From: Chloroflexaceae bacterium UBA1466
GTDB lineage: Bacteria > Chloroflexota > Chloroflexia > Chloroflexales > Chloroflexaceae
Direction: 5' to 3'
DNA length: 5,662 bases
Assembly: GCA_002325605.1 (NCBI GenBank)
Contig: DCSM01000065.1
Coordinates: forward strand, 16,839 to 22,500
Of the stretch, positions 1-5,649 are shown in pieces (position 1 is the first letter of the stretch; every line of letters starts with the position of its first letter). A program made the position numbers and the translations under genes. Under the pieces are notes generated by a model. The model saw only the letters and a list, made by a program, of their open reading frames with translations. It was not told the DNA's origin and did not search any database.

Positions 1-16
1 CCTATTCTACCCAAAT

Positions 17-1333
17 TTAACGTTTTTCCTTCGCTTTGATCTCTGCGATCTTGCTCTGAGCCTTGAGGTAAGAAGGCCTGGGACTCCAATCCGCGTTCAG
101 AATGGCAAAAGAGGCTTGCTCATGCTTAGGCTGCGGTGGCTCTTGTTGCCCCCACAAAACCGCAAAGTTCAAATTCCACAGAAACATATTGCCAATCCAG
201 GGATATTTCTCATACGTGCGTTGCATTGCCCGCGCAATGTAGTCGGCTTGCTGCTCCAGCGTGACTTGGTTGCCGAATTCGTAGCCAGGAGTAACGTTTT
301 CTGTGGCCCAGCCATATTCAGTAATCCAAACTTGATGATCTTCGAGGTTATATTCGCGCATAACTTCGCGGACCTTCTCAACATGGCGGAAATAGAACGT
401 GCTGTCTTCTGTCCAACCATTCGCTGTGCTAGGATTACCATCCACGTAAGTGTCAGGAGGATTGGCTGAACCGCCAGGATGAACGGCCTGAGCATCAAAA
501 TAGTCTTTAACGATGCCTTCTTTGTAGGAATACATCGCTTTATAATATTCAAGATCAGAAAGGGCAATGACAGGATCGGTAACGCCTGTCGAAGAAGGCG
601 CTCCCGCTAAGACAAACGCTCGTGGGTTGACTGCTTTAATCCGTTTGTAGGCTTCCACCAAAATCTCAACATATTGCCCAACTGACTCTTTCGTAATGTG
701 GCCACCCGTTTCGTGGGCTAGATTCTGCTCGTTCCAAATTTCGTAGGCTTGGATTTTATTGCCATACCGCTTGGCCATTGCGGCCACAAAATTGCCTAAA
801 CTCTTGGGGTCTTTGGGCAGCCCATTTTTACCTTTGGCATCAGCAACCGTGGTGTAAAAAGATGGTGAATCGACGATGCTAATCAATAACTTGCGCTTAT
901 AAGTGTTGGCCGCATTGACAATAATATCCAGTTGATCCCAGATATAATTCCCCGCCTCTGGGCCTTCGGTATCTTTCCACGAAACTTGCTGGCGCATCCA
1001 GTCAAACCCTGCATTTTGAGCCAATTGTAACACGCGCTCGTGGTCGGTGTAATAAAGATGAGCAACTACACCAAATTCCAGGGCGGGCGTTTTGAGCGGC
1101 GTACCAAGCGCAGGCTCGGTGGGAGTCGGCTCAACCGTAGGTTTGGCTTTGGGCGGCTTGCCTTCAGGGGTTTCAGCTTCAGGGGTTTCGGCTTCGGTGG
1201 GTTCGGCTTTAGCTTGAGGCGTTTCAACGGGGACCGCTTCGGTTGGCTTTGGGGCGGCAGGGCCTCCGCAGGCCGCCAACAGAGGCAGAAGCAGGGCAAG
1301 TAGCCCAAAGAGACTGAACATTCGGCGTTTCAT
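17..1333 (-). CDS. Surface lipoprotein with GH39/GH5-like (clan GH-A) glycoside hydrolase domain
   Basis: The 438-residue protein probably hydrolyses a polysaccharide or glycoside at the outer face of the cell; the substrate cannot be read from sequence. It begins with a lipoprotein signal (KRR, hydrophobic run, lipobox L19-A20-A21-C22 followed by GG), so Cys22 should be lipidated. Residues 25-80 are a Pro/Thr/Glu/Lys-rich tether with no fold. Residues about 84-430 form a (beta/alpha)8-type domain. 'YEIWNEQN' carries the likely acid/base Glu202 after Asn201, and 'VWITEYGW' carries the likely nucleophile Glu339; this Asn-Glu plus later Glu pattern is typical of clan GH-A, here closest in feel to GH39. 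'AVHPGG' (His285) and 'MFLWNLNF' are other conserved blocks. The ATG is well supported by an AAAAGGAG site 9 bases upstream. The gene is a paralogue of the upstream gene ending at 1486. Only 16 bases follow the stop in this window, so any terminator lies outside. The family call is confident at clan level, weaker at family level. Confidence 0.88.
   Translation of the reverse strand: MKRRMFSLFGLLALLLPLLAACGGPAAPKPTEAVPVETPQAKAEPTEAETPEAETPEGKPPKAKPTVEPTPTEPALGTPLKTPALEFGVVAHLYYTDHERVLQLAQNAGFDWMRQQVSWKDTEGPEAGNYIWDQLDIIVNAANTYKRKLLISIVDSPSFYTTVADAKGKNGLPKDPKSLGNFVAAMAKRYGNKIQAYEIWNEQNLAHETGGHITKESVGQYVEILVEAYKRIKAVNPRAFVLAGAPSSTGVTDPVIALSDLEYYKAMYSYKEGIVKDYFDAQAVHPGGSANPPDTYVDGNPSTANGWTEDSTFYFRHVEKVREVMREYNLEDHQVWITEYGWATENVTPGYEFGNQVTLEQQADYIARAMQRTYEKYPWIGNMFLWNLNFAVLWGQQEPPQPKHEQASFAILNADWSPRPSYLKAQSKIAEIKAKEKR
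1162..1206 (-). repeat. Three imperfect tandem 15-bp units coding ETPEA-type linker repeats
   Basis: Plus-strand units at 1162-1176, 1177-1191 and 1192-1206 read cttcaggggtttcag, cttcaggggtttcgg and cttcggtgggttcgg. On the coding strand they give an acidic Glu-Thr/Pro-Pro/Thr-Glu-Ala pattern within the lipoprotein tether (about residues 43-57). The 15-bp period keeps the frame, so unit gain or loss would only change linker length. Confidence 0.75.
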
Positions 1334-1342
1334 TGATTTTGG

Positions 1343-1350
1343 CTCCTTTT
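1343..1350 (-). promoter_or_regulatory. Ribosome binding site of the lipoprotein hydrolase gene
   Basis: AAAAGGAG on the minus strand ends 9 bases before the ATG at 1333. This is a good Shine-Dalgarno match and fixes the start codon. Confidence 0.8.
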
Positions 1351-1430
1351 CAAATAGATGACGAACGCGATTGGTTATTTAAGTGAACGTTGCTGAGGGC
1401 CATATTCACCCGCAAAGAACCGCAATTGAG

Positions 1431-1469
1431 CTAAAAAGAATCAGCCGCCAGCAATGCCTGACGGCTGAT
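1431..1469 (-). terminator. Intrinsic (rho-independent) terminator after the repeat-hydrolase gene
   Basis: On the minus-strand transcript the arms 1469-1458 and 1451-1440 form a 12-bp stem, all Watson-Crick except one G-U pair (1461 with 1448), closed by a 6-base loop (1457-1452). The stem is followed at once by a T-rich tail, TTCTTTTTAG (1440-1431). It begins 17 bases after the stop codon at 1486. Stem, loop and tail all match a factor-independent terminator, and it separates the two hydrolase genes transcriptionally. Confidence 0.88.
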
Positions 1470-1485
1470 CTTGCAAAAGGTTTGC

Positions 1486-3285
1486 CTAATCCTTGGGCAT
1501 CGCTTGAATTGCATTCCAAGCGGGGCGCGGACTCCAGTCGCCGTTTAGCACGCCAAACGACCCTTGTTCATGTTGCTCTTCGCCCGCCCCTTTGGCCGAA
1601 ATGGCAAAGTTGAGATTCCAGAGGAACATCGCGCCGACCCACGGGGCATAGTCATGGCGGCCTTTCTGGAAGGCGCGCACAATCCATTGCGCTTGCGTCT
1701 CAAAGGAAATACTGTTGCCATACTCATAGCCTGGCGTATTGTTGGCCGTCGCCCAACCAAACTCCGTCACCCAAAGTTGGCGGTCTCCCATTCCCACATC
1801 GACCATGGCTTGATGGATGTCTTCGATGCGGCGGAAGTAAAACTCGCGGCTATTTTGCCAACTGGGGCCAGGGCCAGGTTGGTCGGGCCAAAGTGTGTCG
1901 GGGGGGTTGTATTGCCCCCCAGGATGCATCCCAATCACATCGGCGCGGAAATTGGGGCTGCGGAGCATTTCCTTGATAAAGGTAACGTCGCTAATCGCAA
2001 TATCGGGGCGGTTGGTTTCGGTGGAAGTGGGCGCACCGCTGACCACAAGCGCGTAAGGGTCTTTGGCTTTAATCGCATCGTAGGCCGCGGCCAACAGATC
2101 AACGTAGTAATCGGCATTGGCTACTTGCCCGCCAATTCCGCCGTCTTTGCTGCAATCACCGCCATTTTCGCAAGCGCGATTCTGCTCATTCCAAACTTCA
2201 TACGCTTGCACTTTGCCCTTATAGCGCTCGGCCATGCTGCCCATAAAGTTGGCGAAAGTGCTGAAATGCTCGCGGGCCGGCAGACCATCTGACCCGTTGC
2301 TGGTGGCCCACGTCGGCGATTTTACCACACTAATCAGCAGATTAACACCTTCTTTACTGCAATCCTCGACAATATCATCTAGCTCTTGCCAATAGATCGC
2401 CAAAGATTTGTCGTGCAAATACTTCCATTGCACTTGCTGGCGCAACCACTTGACCCCTGAATTTTTCGAGACCGCTAAAACGCGCTTGCGGTCTTGCCAA
2501 GCTGTGCCTTGCCAATAGAGCGTCGCATTGTAGCCATAGACAAAGGAACGGGGCAAAGTGCCATCGGCGGCTTGAAACTTAAATTCTTCTTTGTCGCCGT
2601 GGTGCGCCGTTTTATATTCATTGCCCAACAAACCAAGCAAAATTTGATATTCAGGTTTTTCGTTGGGATGCCATTCCATGCGCTGGCGCTCAAAGTATTG
2701 CACCCAGTAGGTTTGGCCGTCAGCTTTATTGATTTCTTGGAATTGCTCTGAAAGCGGATAGCCAAAAACCGCTACCCCACCATTTTTTTCCCAAAAGGTG
2801 CGAAAGGGAGCCGCTTTGTTGCGTAAAGTGTGTTTGGTTTCGGGGATAAAAGAGCCATCGCCAGGGTCGGCTACGGCTGCAAAAGGTTGTTCGGCTTCGC
2901 GCCCTTTGGCCAGTTGCGTGCCGAGTAAGCGGCCCATAACGTAGAATTTGTTGCCCTGTTTACCATATTCTTCGGGATGCTCTTCTAAAACTGCCCGTTC
3001 AAAGTATTGAACGCGATAGTATTCGCCAGGGTTGGTAAAGCTTTCTTCGATGAACGGTTGTGAAATCGGAAACCCTAGCGTAAAGAGGGCATTGGGGGTC
3101 TTTTTCCAAGTATCTAAGAAGTAATTGACTGCTGAATGCCCAGTTTCAGGAAAATAGTGAGCTTGGGGTGGGGGAAAAGTATCAGGGACTTTTTCCTTCT
3201 CAAAGGCTTGCGCTGGGGTTAGCTGGGCGAAGGGAGCGATCAAGACAGCGAACAAAATTACAAAACCGACGATGCGTTTCAACAT
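1486..3285 (-). CDS. Secreted protein: two LGFP-like repeats plus GH39/GH5-like glycoside hydrolase domain
   Basis: From the ATG at 3285 the protein has 599 residues. Residues 1-27 are a Sec signal peptide (KR, long hydrophobic core, AQA cleavage site before FEKE). Two related repeats follow, about residues 44-126 and 146-225. Each runs 'ETxH', then 'LGFP/FGYP-(I/L)S', 'VQYFER', 'HP(E/N)', and a closing 'GxLLGxxx'. They resemble LGFP-type wall-binding repeats and are probably surface-binding modules; that role is inferred. Residues about 249-599 are a clan GH-A hydrolase domain with acid/base Glu367 in 'YEVWNEQN' and nucleophile Glu508 in 'WVTEFGW'. It contains a Cys pair (CENGGDC) and a third Cys that the downstream paralogue lacks. 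A TTG nine bases further upstream (3294) is in frame but lies only 2 bases from the AGGAGG site, so the ATG is preferred. The gene has its own promoter and terminator, so it is probably monocistronic. The glycan substrate is unknown. Confidence 0.88.
   Translation of the reverse strand: MLKRIVGFVILFAVLIAPFAQLTPAQAFEKEKVPDTFPPPQAHYFPETGHSAVNYFLDTWKKTPNALFTLGFPISQPFIEESFTNPGEYYRVQYFERAVLEEHPEEYGKQGNKFYVMGRLLGTQLAKGREAEQPFAAVADPGDGSFIPETKHTLRNKAAPFRTFWEKNGGVAVFGYPLSEQFQEINKADGQTYWVQYFERQRMEWHPNEKPEYQILLGLLGNEYKTAHHGDKEEFKFQAADGTLPRSFVYGYNATLYWQGTAWQDRKRVLAVSKNSGVKWLRQQVQWKYLHDKSLAIYWQELDDIVEDCSKEGVNLLISVVKSPTWATSNGSDGLPAREHFSTFANFMGSMAERYKGKVQAYEVWNEQNRACENGGDCSKDGGIGGQVANADYYVDLLAAAYDAIKAKDPYALVVSGAPTSTETNRPDIAISDVTFIKEMLRSPNFRADVIGMHPGGQYNPPDTLWPDQPGPGPSWQNSREFYFRRIEDIHQAMVDVGMGDRQLWVTEFGWATANNTPGYEYGNSISFETQAQWIVRAFQKGRHDYAPWVGAMFLWNLNFAISAKGAGEEQHEQGSFGVLNGDWSPRPAWNAIQAMPKD
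1900..1920. repeat. Intragenic G7/C6 homopolymer hairpin
   Basis: On the plus strand seven G (1900-1906) and six C (1915-1920) flank TTGTATTG, giving a hairpin of six G-C pairs inside the coding region. On the coding strand it encodes Gly-Gly-Gln-Tyr-Asn-Pro-Pro of the conserved 'HPGG...NPPDT' loop. The equivalent codons in the paralogue use mixed bases and have no such runs. Confidence 0.6.
2611..2850 (-). repeat. Second LGFP-like protein repeat of the secreted hydrolase
   Basis: This stretch codes 'IPETKH', then 'VAVFGYPLSEQF', 'YWVQYFERQRMEWHPNE' and 'LLGLLGNEY'. It matches the order and spacing of the first repeat. An acidic/Lys linker (about residues 226-240) joins it to the hydrolase domain. 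Confidence 0.75.
2905..3156 (-). repeat. First LGFP-like protein repeat of the secreted hydrolase
   Basis: This stretch codes 'FPETGH', then 'LFTLGFPISQPF', 'YYRVQYFERAVLEEHPE' and 'VMGRLLG'. It aligns block by block with the second repeat at 2611-2850. The DNA of the two copies is diverged, so the duplication is old or inherited as a domain pair. Confidence 0.75.
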
Positions 3286-3296
3286 GCGGACCAAAT

Positions 3297-3302
3297 CCTC
3301 CT
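3297..3302 (-). promoter_or_regulatory. Ribosome binding site deciding the start of the secreted hydrolase
   Basis: A perfect AGGAGG lies 11 bases before the ATG at 3285 but only 2 bases before the in-frame TTG at 3294. The spacing favours the ATG and a 599-residue product. Confidence 0.8.
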
Positions 3303-3341
3303 ATGTAGAATTTCAAAGCGGTACAGGCTTGAACTTGCTGG

Positions 3342-3370
3342 ATTATGGCACAAACCCCTCACCCTGTCAA
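3342..3370 (-). promoter_or_regulatory. Sigma-70-type promoter of the secreted hydrolase gene
   Basis: On the minus strand the -35 box is TTGACA (3370-3365, perfect consensus). A 17-base spacer follows, then the -10 box CATAAT (3347-3342, 5 of 6 to TATAAT). Transcription should start near 3335, giving a leader of about 50 bases with the AGGAGG site. The promoter lies in the 150-base gap after the YbbR gene, so this gene need not depend on the cyclic-di-AMP operon. No operator-like palindrome is evident around it. Confidence 0.8.
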
Positions 3371-3444
3371 CATCCAGGTTGGCCAGAAGTAAGCCCGAAG
3401 CTCTCGGCAAACCGTACCCCTTTAGCAAACTTTAAGGCTGGCTC

Positions 3445-4731
3445 TTATCTGGGCTGCAAAAGGACTTTGACTTGGGCCACCTGGCCCGTAATAGCTAGGC
3501 CATTTGGCAAGGCCGGCTGGGGCGTAAAGAAGTAGGTTCCAGGGCCGCGCTTACTCAGATCAAGGGTGATGACCAGCGCTTCGGGTTTGAGCCGATTCAG
3601 CAGATCAGCCGTGCCAACTAACGTATTAGCTACCATACTGGGGCTGTAAGTCGCCACCAAACCCTCAGCCACCCCTGTGATTTGAACCGTGAAGGGCAAC
3701 AAAACTTGAAAGGGCCGCGCCAGCGGTGCGATTTGCACCATCACCTGAGCTTGCTCTGGCTCACTGGTCTGTGGTGAAATACCAGGGGGAAAGCGGATGA
3801 CCACTTCCCTTGTGAAGGTCGTAGTTGCACCTGTAATGTCTACGGGGTCGGTTTCGACCTGGGCGAGAGCATCAAGCGTGCTGGAGCTCCCAAGAAGGTT
3901 GATCAGCGGAGGGGTACTTTGAAGATTGGCGACCACAAAGCCAGGGCTGGGCCAACCAATAACTTTGCCCAAGATCGGGACCCGCTTCAGACCGACCACC
4001 GAACGAATCGGGACTCGTAACTCAACATTGGGGGGCTTCACCTTGAGACCTTCTAGCACCTTGCCATCCGTGTCAAGAAGTTGAGGCTGTTGAGTTGCGA
4101 CGTAGTTCGCCCGCAATTGTTCAATGTTCGCCCGCAACTTGGCAACCTTCACTTGGGCAACCCGGCTTTTAGGGCCCCAAACCTCGACCTGGCGCATTGC
4201 TTCATTGCCGCTATAGGCCGCTGCTTCCCCTAGTTCAAAGCTAAAAGGTAAATCCCCTTGCACCTCAATCGAAAGCGGAACGGTTTTGGTGATAAGCTCT
4301 TCGACGCGGAGCGAGAGGAAGTCGGGAATAACTGCGGGAGCCGTCAGGAAGATCCCTGGCCGCCCAGCTTCAACGTGGACGGGCAGAATATGCTCCCCTG
4401 CTTTACACCCGTTAAGGTCTAAGTAGGCTCGCAAGTCCGTTTGCCGCAAGCTGGCCAGCGTCGCCTTATCCGTCTTGACAATCACCCGCACGGTGGGGAA
4501 GGTTGTTCGTTCCAAGCCATCCTGGTCAACAAGCAGCAAGTTAGCAGGTAAAGCTTTCAGCTCAACGGGGACACTATCGTAGGATGCGGTACTGCTCTCG
4601 TTAAAGAGGACGTAGGCCCAAAGGGCAAAGCTAAGACTTAAAGCCAAAGCCAACCGCCCCAGCAGACTCGTTACCGTCGGCTGGAAGGGTTGAAAAGGCC
4701 CCTTGTCTGTTAGCGTCGTTGTTGGCTTCAT
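3445..4731 (-). CDS. cdaR: YbbR-repeat membrane protein, CdaR-type partner of the diadenylate cyclase
   Basis: The 428-residue protein has a short cytoplasmic N-terminus, one transmembrane helix at about residues 23-43 (LLGRLALALSLSFALWAYVLF), and a long extracytoplasmic part. That part divides into about four YbbR-type beta repeats: roughly 53-145, 146-240, 248-336 and 340-428. Each opens with a short 'VPxxxxV' or similar strand and contains a 'VxVxGxxxxV' stretch; 'VEVWGPKSRVAQV' (182-194) is the clearest example. In Firmicutes CdaR binds and modulates CdaA at the membrane; the same role is inferred here from architecture and gene order. The ATG overlaps the cyclase stop codon as ATGA, so translation is probably coupled, with a weak AGGG site 8 bases upstream inside the cyclase coding region. 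No convincing terminator follows the TAA at 3445. The catalytic enzyme is the neighbour; this protein has no enzymatic motif. Confidence 0.87.
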   Translation of the reverse strand: MKPTTTLTDKGPFQPFQPTVTSLLGRLALALSLSFALWAYVLFNESSTASYDSVPVELKALPANLLLVDQDGLERTTFPTVRVIVKTDKATLASLRQTDLRAYLDLNGCKAGEHILPVHVEAGRPGIFLTAPAVIPDFLSLRVEELITKTVPLSIEVQGDLPFSFELGEAAAYSGNEAMRQVEVWGPKSRVAQVKVAKLRANIEQLRANYVATQQPQLLDTDGKVLEGLKVKPPNVELRVPIRSVVGLKRVPILGKVIGWPSPGFVVANLQSTPPLINLLGSSSTLDALAQVETDPVDITGATTTFTREVVIRFPPGISPQTSEPEQAQVMVQIAPLARPFQVLLPFTVQITGVAEGLVATYSPSMVANTLVGTADLLNRLKPEALVITLDLSKRGPGTYFFTPQPALPNGLAITGQVAQVKVLLQPR

Positions 4732-5615
4732 GCGCTGTTCCCTGAGCTTGCCAAAGGGGCCTCTTCAGGTAGTTGAACCTTCAGCAGTTCCGCCAGCAAA
4801 GTTCGCAAACGGGACTCATTCAAATAGCGAACCAACCGCCCATTTGTCCCCAGCGAAATTGCCCCCGTTTCCTCTGAGACGACTACAACCACTGCATCGG
4901 ATTGCTCACTAATCCCCTTTGCGGCCCGGTGGCGCGTCCCATACTGTTGTTGAGCAACATCCTCGCTGAGGGGTAAGACTACATTCGCCGCTAGAATGCG
5001 GTTGCCGCGAATAATCACGGCCATATCGTGCAAGGGGGAATTGGGGTAGAAGATATTGAGCAGAAGCGGAACAGCAAGTCGCGCATCCAACAGCACCCCT
5101 CGATCTGCGTGTTCCTGGAGTTGGGTCTTGCGCTCGATGACCATCAAGGCCCCAATCCGTTGGGGGGAAAGTTGGGCGGCTGCTCGGCTGACCCCATTGA
5201 CGGTATCCAAAAGCTCAGAACGATTGTGGGCTGCAAAAGGGTTGGTGAAGATAGAGGAGCCTGTACGCCCCAATGTTTCGAGGACACGCCGCAGTTCGGG
5301 CTGGAAGAGAATAGGAATGGTCACAAAAAGTGCGGGTTGAATCACCGTCCGCAGCAACCAGTCGAGGGTCGTGAATTGCTTGACGGTTGAAGTCAGGAAG
5401 AAGGAGAGGGCGATGATAATGCCGATTCCTCGCAGAAGGCGGATCGCCCTTGTACCTTGAATGACTTGCAAGAGCCAAAAGAAAATTAGCCCAACCACCA
5501 CGATGTCCAGGAGCGCAAAGGGATCAACTAGCGGATTCAGGCGATTTAACAGGAGTGTCAGGTCTAGCAAGGTTTTTGCCTCTGTGACAGGCAAGCTGCC
5601 TGTCATACGCCCCAC
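4728..5615 (-). CDS. cdaA: Membrane diadenylate cyclase, CdaA/DacA type (cyclic-di-AMP synthase)
   Basis: The enzyme joins two ATP into cyclic-di-AMP, a second messenger tied in many bacteria to potassium, osmotic balance and wall homeostasis. Numbered from the GTG, about three membrane helices span residues 33-55, 59-76 and 84-104, followed by the family signature 'FQPELRRVLETLGR' (104-117). The DAC domain covers about 128-275: 'GVLLDARL' (173-180), 'PNSPLHDMAVII' (191-202), and 'GTRHRAAKGISE' (226-237) with the Arg-His-Arg nucleotide motif, then 'VVSEETGAISL'. The usual Asp-Gly-Ala reads Asp197-Met198-Ala199, a change at a normally invariant glycine. The length of 295 is slightly above the usual 270-280, mostly from the N-terminus. 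Three starts compete: GTG at 5615, ATG at 5606, and TTG at 5570, which has an AGAGG site 8 bases upstream. The last three could leave the palindrome at 5585-5605 in or before the coding region. The last codons lie in a repeat copy. The YbbR partner follows with a 4-base overlap. Confidence 0.9.
   Translation of the reverse strand: MGRMTGSLPVTEAKTLLDLTLLLNRLNPLVDPFALLDIVVVGLIFFWLLQVIQGTRAIRLLRGIGIIIALSFFLTSTVKQFTTLDWLLRTVIQPALFVTIPILFQPELRRVLETLGRTGSSIFTNPFAAHNRSELLDTVNGVSRAAAQLSPQRIGALMVIERKTQLQEHADRGVLLDARLAVPLLLNIFYPNSPLHDMAVIIRGNRILAANVVLPLSEDVAQQQYGTRHRAAKGISEQSDAVVVVVSEETGAISLGTNGRLVRYLNESRLRTLLAELLKVQLPEEAPLASSGNSA
4737..4755 (-). repeat. 19-bp dispersed-repeat copy inside the 3' end of the cyclase gene
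   Basis: The plus-strand sequence GTTCCCTGAGCTTGCCAAA matches, in inverted orientation, the element at 5631-5649 at 18 of 19 positions. On the coding strand it specifies the terminal residues of the cyclase (around Leu-Ala-Ser-Ser-Gly-Asn) and contains the AGGG that may serve as ribosome site for the YbbR gene. It resembles the 'TTCGACAAGCTCAGGG' repeats I recall as common in many bacterial genomes. Confidence 0.65.
5579..5583 (-). promoter_or_regulatory. Possible ribosome binding site for a shorter cyclase (TTG start at 5570)
   Basis: AGAGG on the minus strand is followed by an 8-base spacer and an in-frame TTG (5570-5568, residue 16 of the longer form). This would yield a 280-residue protein, nearer the family norm, and place the palindrome at 5585-5605 in the untranslated leader. 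For comparison, the GTG at 5615 has a GAGG 10 bases upstream and the ATG at 5606 has only GGGG 3 bases upstream. Confidence 0.4.
5585..5605. repeat. Perfect 9-bp-arm palindrome over the cyclase start region
   Basis: Plus-strand arms TGACAGGCA (5585-5593) and TGCCTGTCA (5597-5605) are exact inverted repeats around AGC. In the mRNA this gives a 9-bp hairpin with a 3-base loop. It overlaps the ATG candidate at 5606, lies at codons 4-10 if the GTG is used, and ends 1 base before the AGAGG site of the TTG candidate. It may be a REP-like dispersed element, a protein-binding operator or a translational hairpin. Confidence 0.7.
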
Positions 5616-5630
5616 AGGAAGCTGACCTCA

Positions 5631-5649
5631 TTCGGCAAGCTCAGGGAAC
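5631..5649 (+). repeat. 19-bp dispersed-repeat copy upstream of the cyclase gene
   Basis: The plus-strand sequence TTCGGCAAGCTCAGGGAAC is the inverted partner of the copy at 4737-4755, with a single mismatch. The two copies bracket the cyclase gene almost exactly. This copy sits in what should be the leader or promoter zone of the cyclase, which the window cuts at 5662. Confidence 0.65.

Noticed and set aside
1040..1303. Gly/Arg/Phe-rich open frame on the plus strand
   Set aside because: Its low-complexity composition is the mirror of the Pro/Thr/Glu tether of the lipoprotein on the other strand; no sign that it is translated.
1351..1430. Promoter for the lipoprotein gene
   Set aside because: TTGCGG and TAAATA-like boxes occur but at unsuitable spacing (15 or 28 bases), so no promoter is called; expression may rely on a weak or alternative-sigma promoter or on terminator read-through.
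1564..2292. Long open frame of 242 codons on the plus strand opposite the secreted hydrolase
   Set aside because: It is fully antisense to a gene with clear catalytic motifs, has no ribosome site or recognisable protein features, and is explained by codon bias of the real gene.
3285..3294. TTG at 3294 as start of the secreted hydrolase
   Set aside because: It lies only 2 bases from the AGGAGG site; the ATG at 3285 has usable spacing and gives a standard signal peptide.
3384..3410. Short hairpin (CCGA...TCGG) between the YbbR gene and the secreted hydrolase as a terminator
   Set aside because: The stem is only 4-5 bp and no T-run follows on either strand, so I do not call a terminator for the cyclic-di-AMP operon.
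4728..5649. Insertion sequence or other transposable unit suggested by the inverted 19-bp elements
   Set aside because: No transposase, target duplication or mobile gene lies between them; the enclosed gene is a core signalling enzyme in its usual pairing with YbbR.
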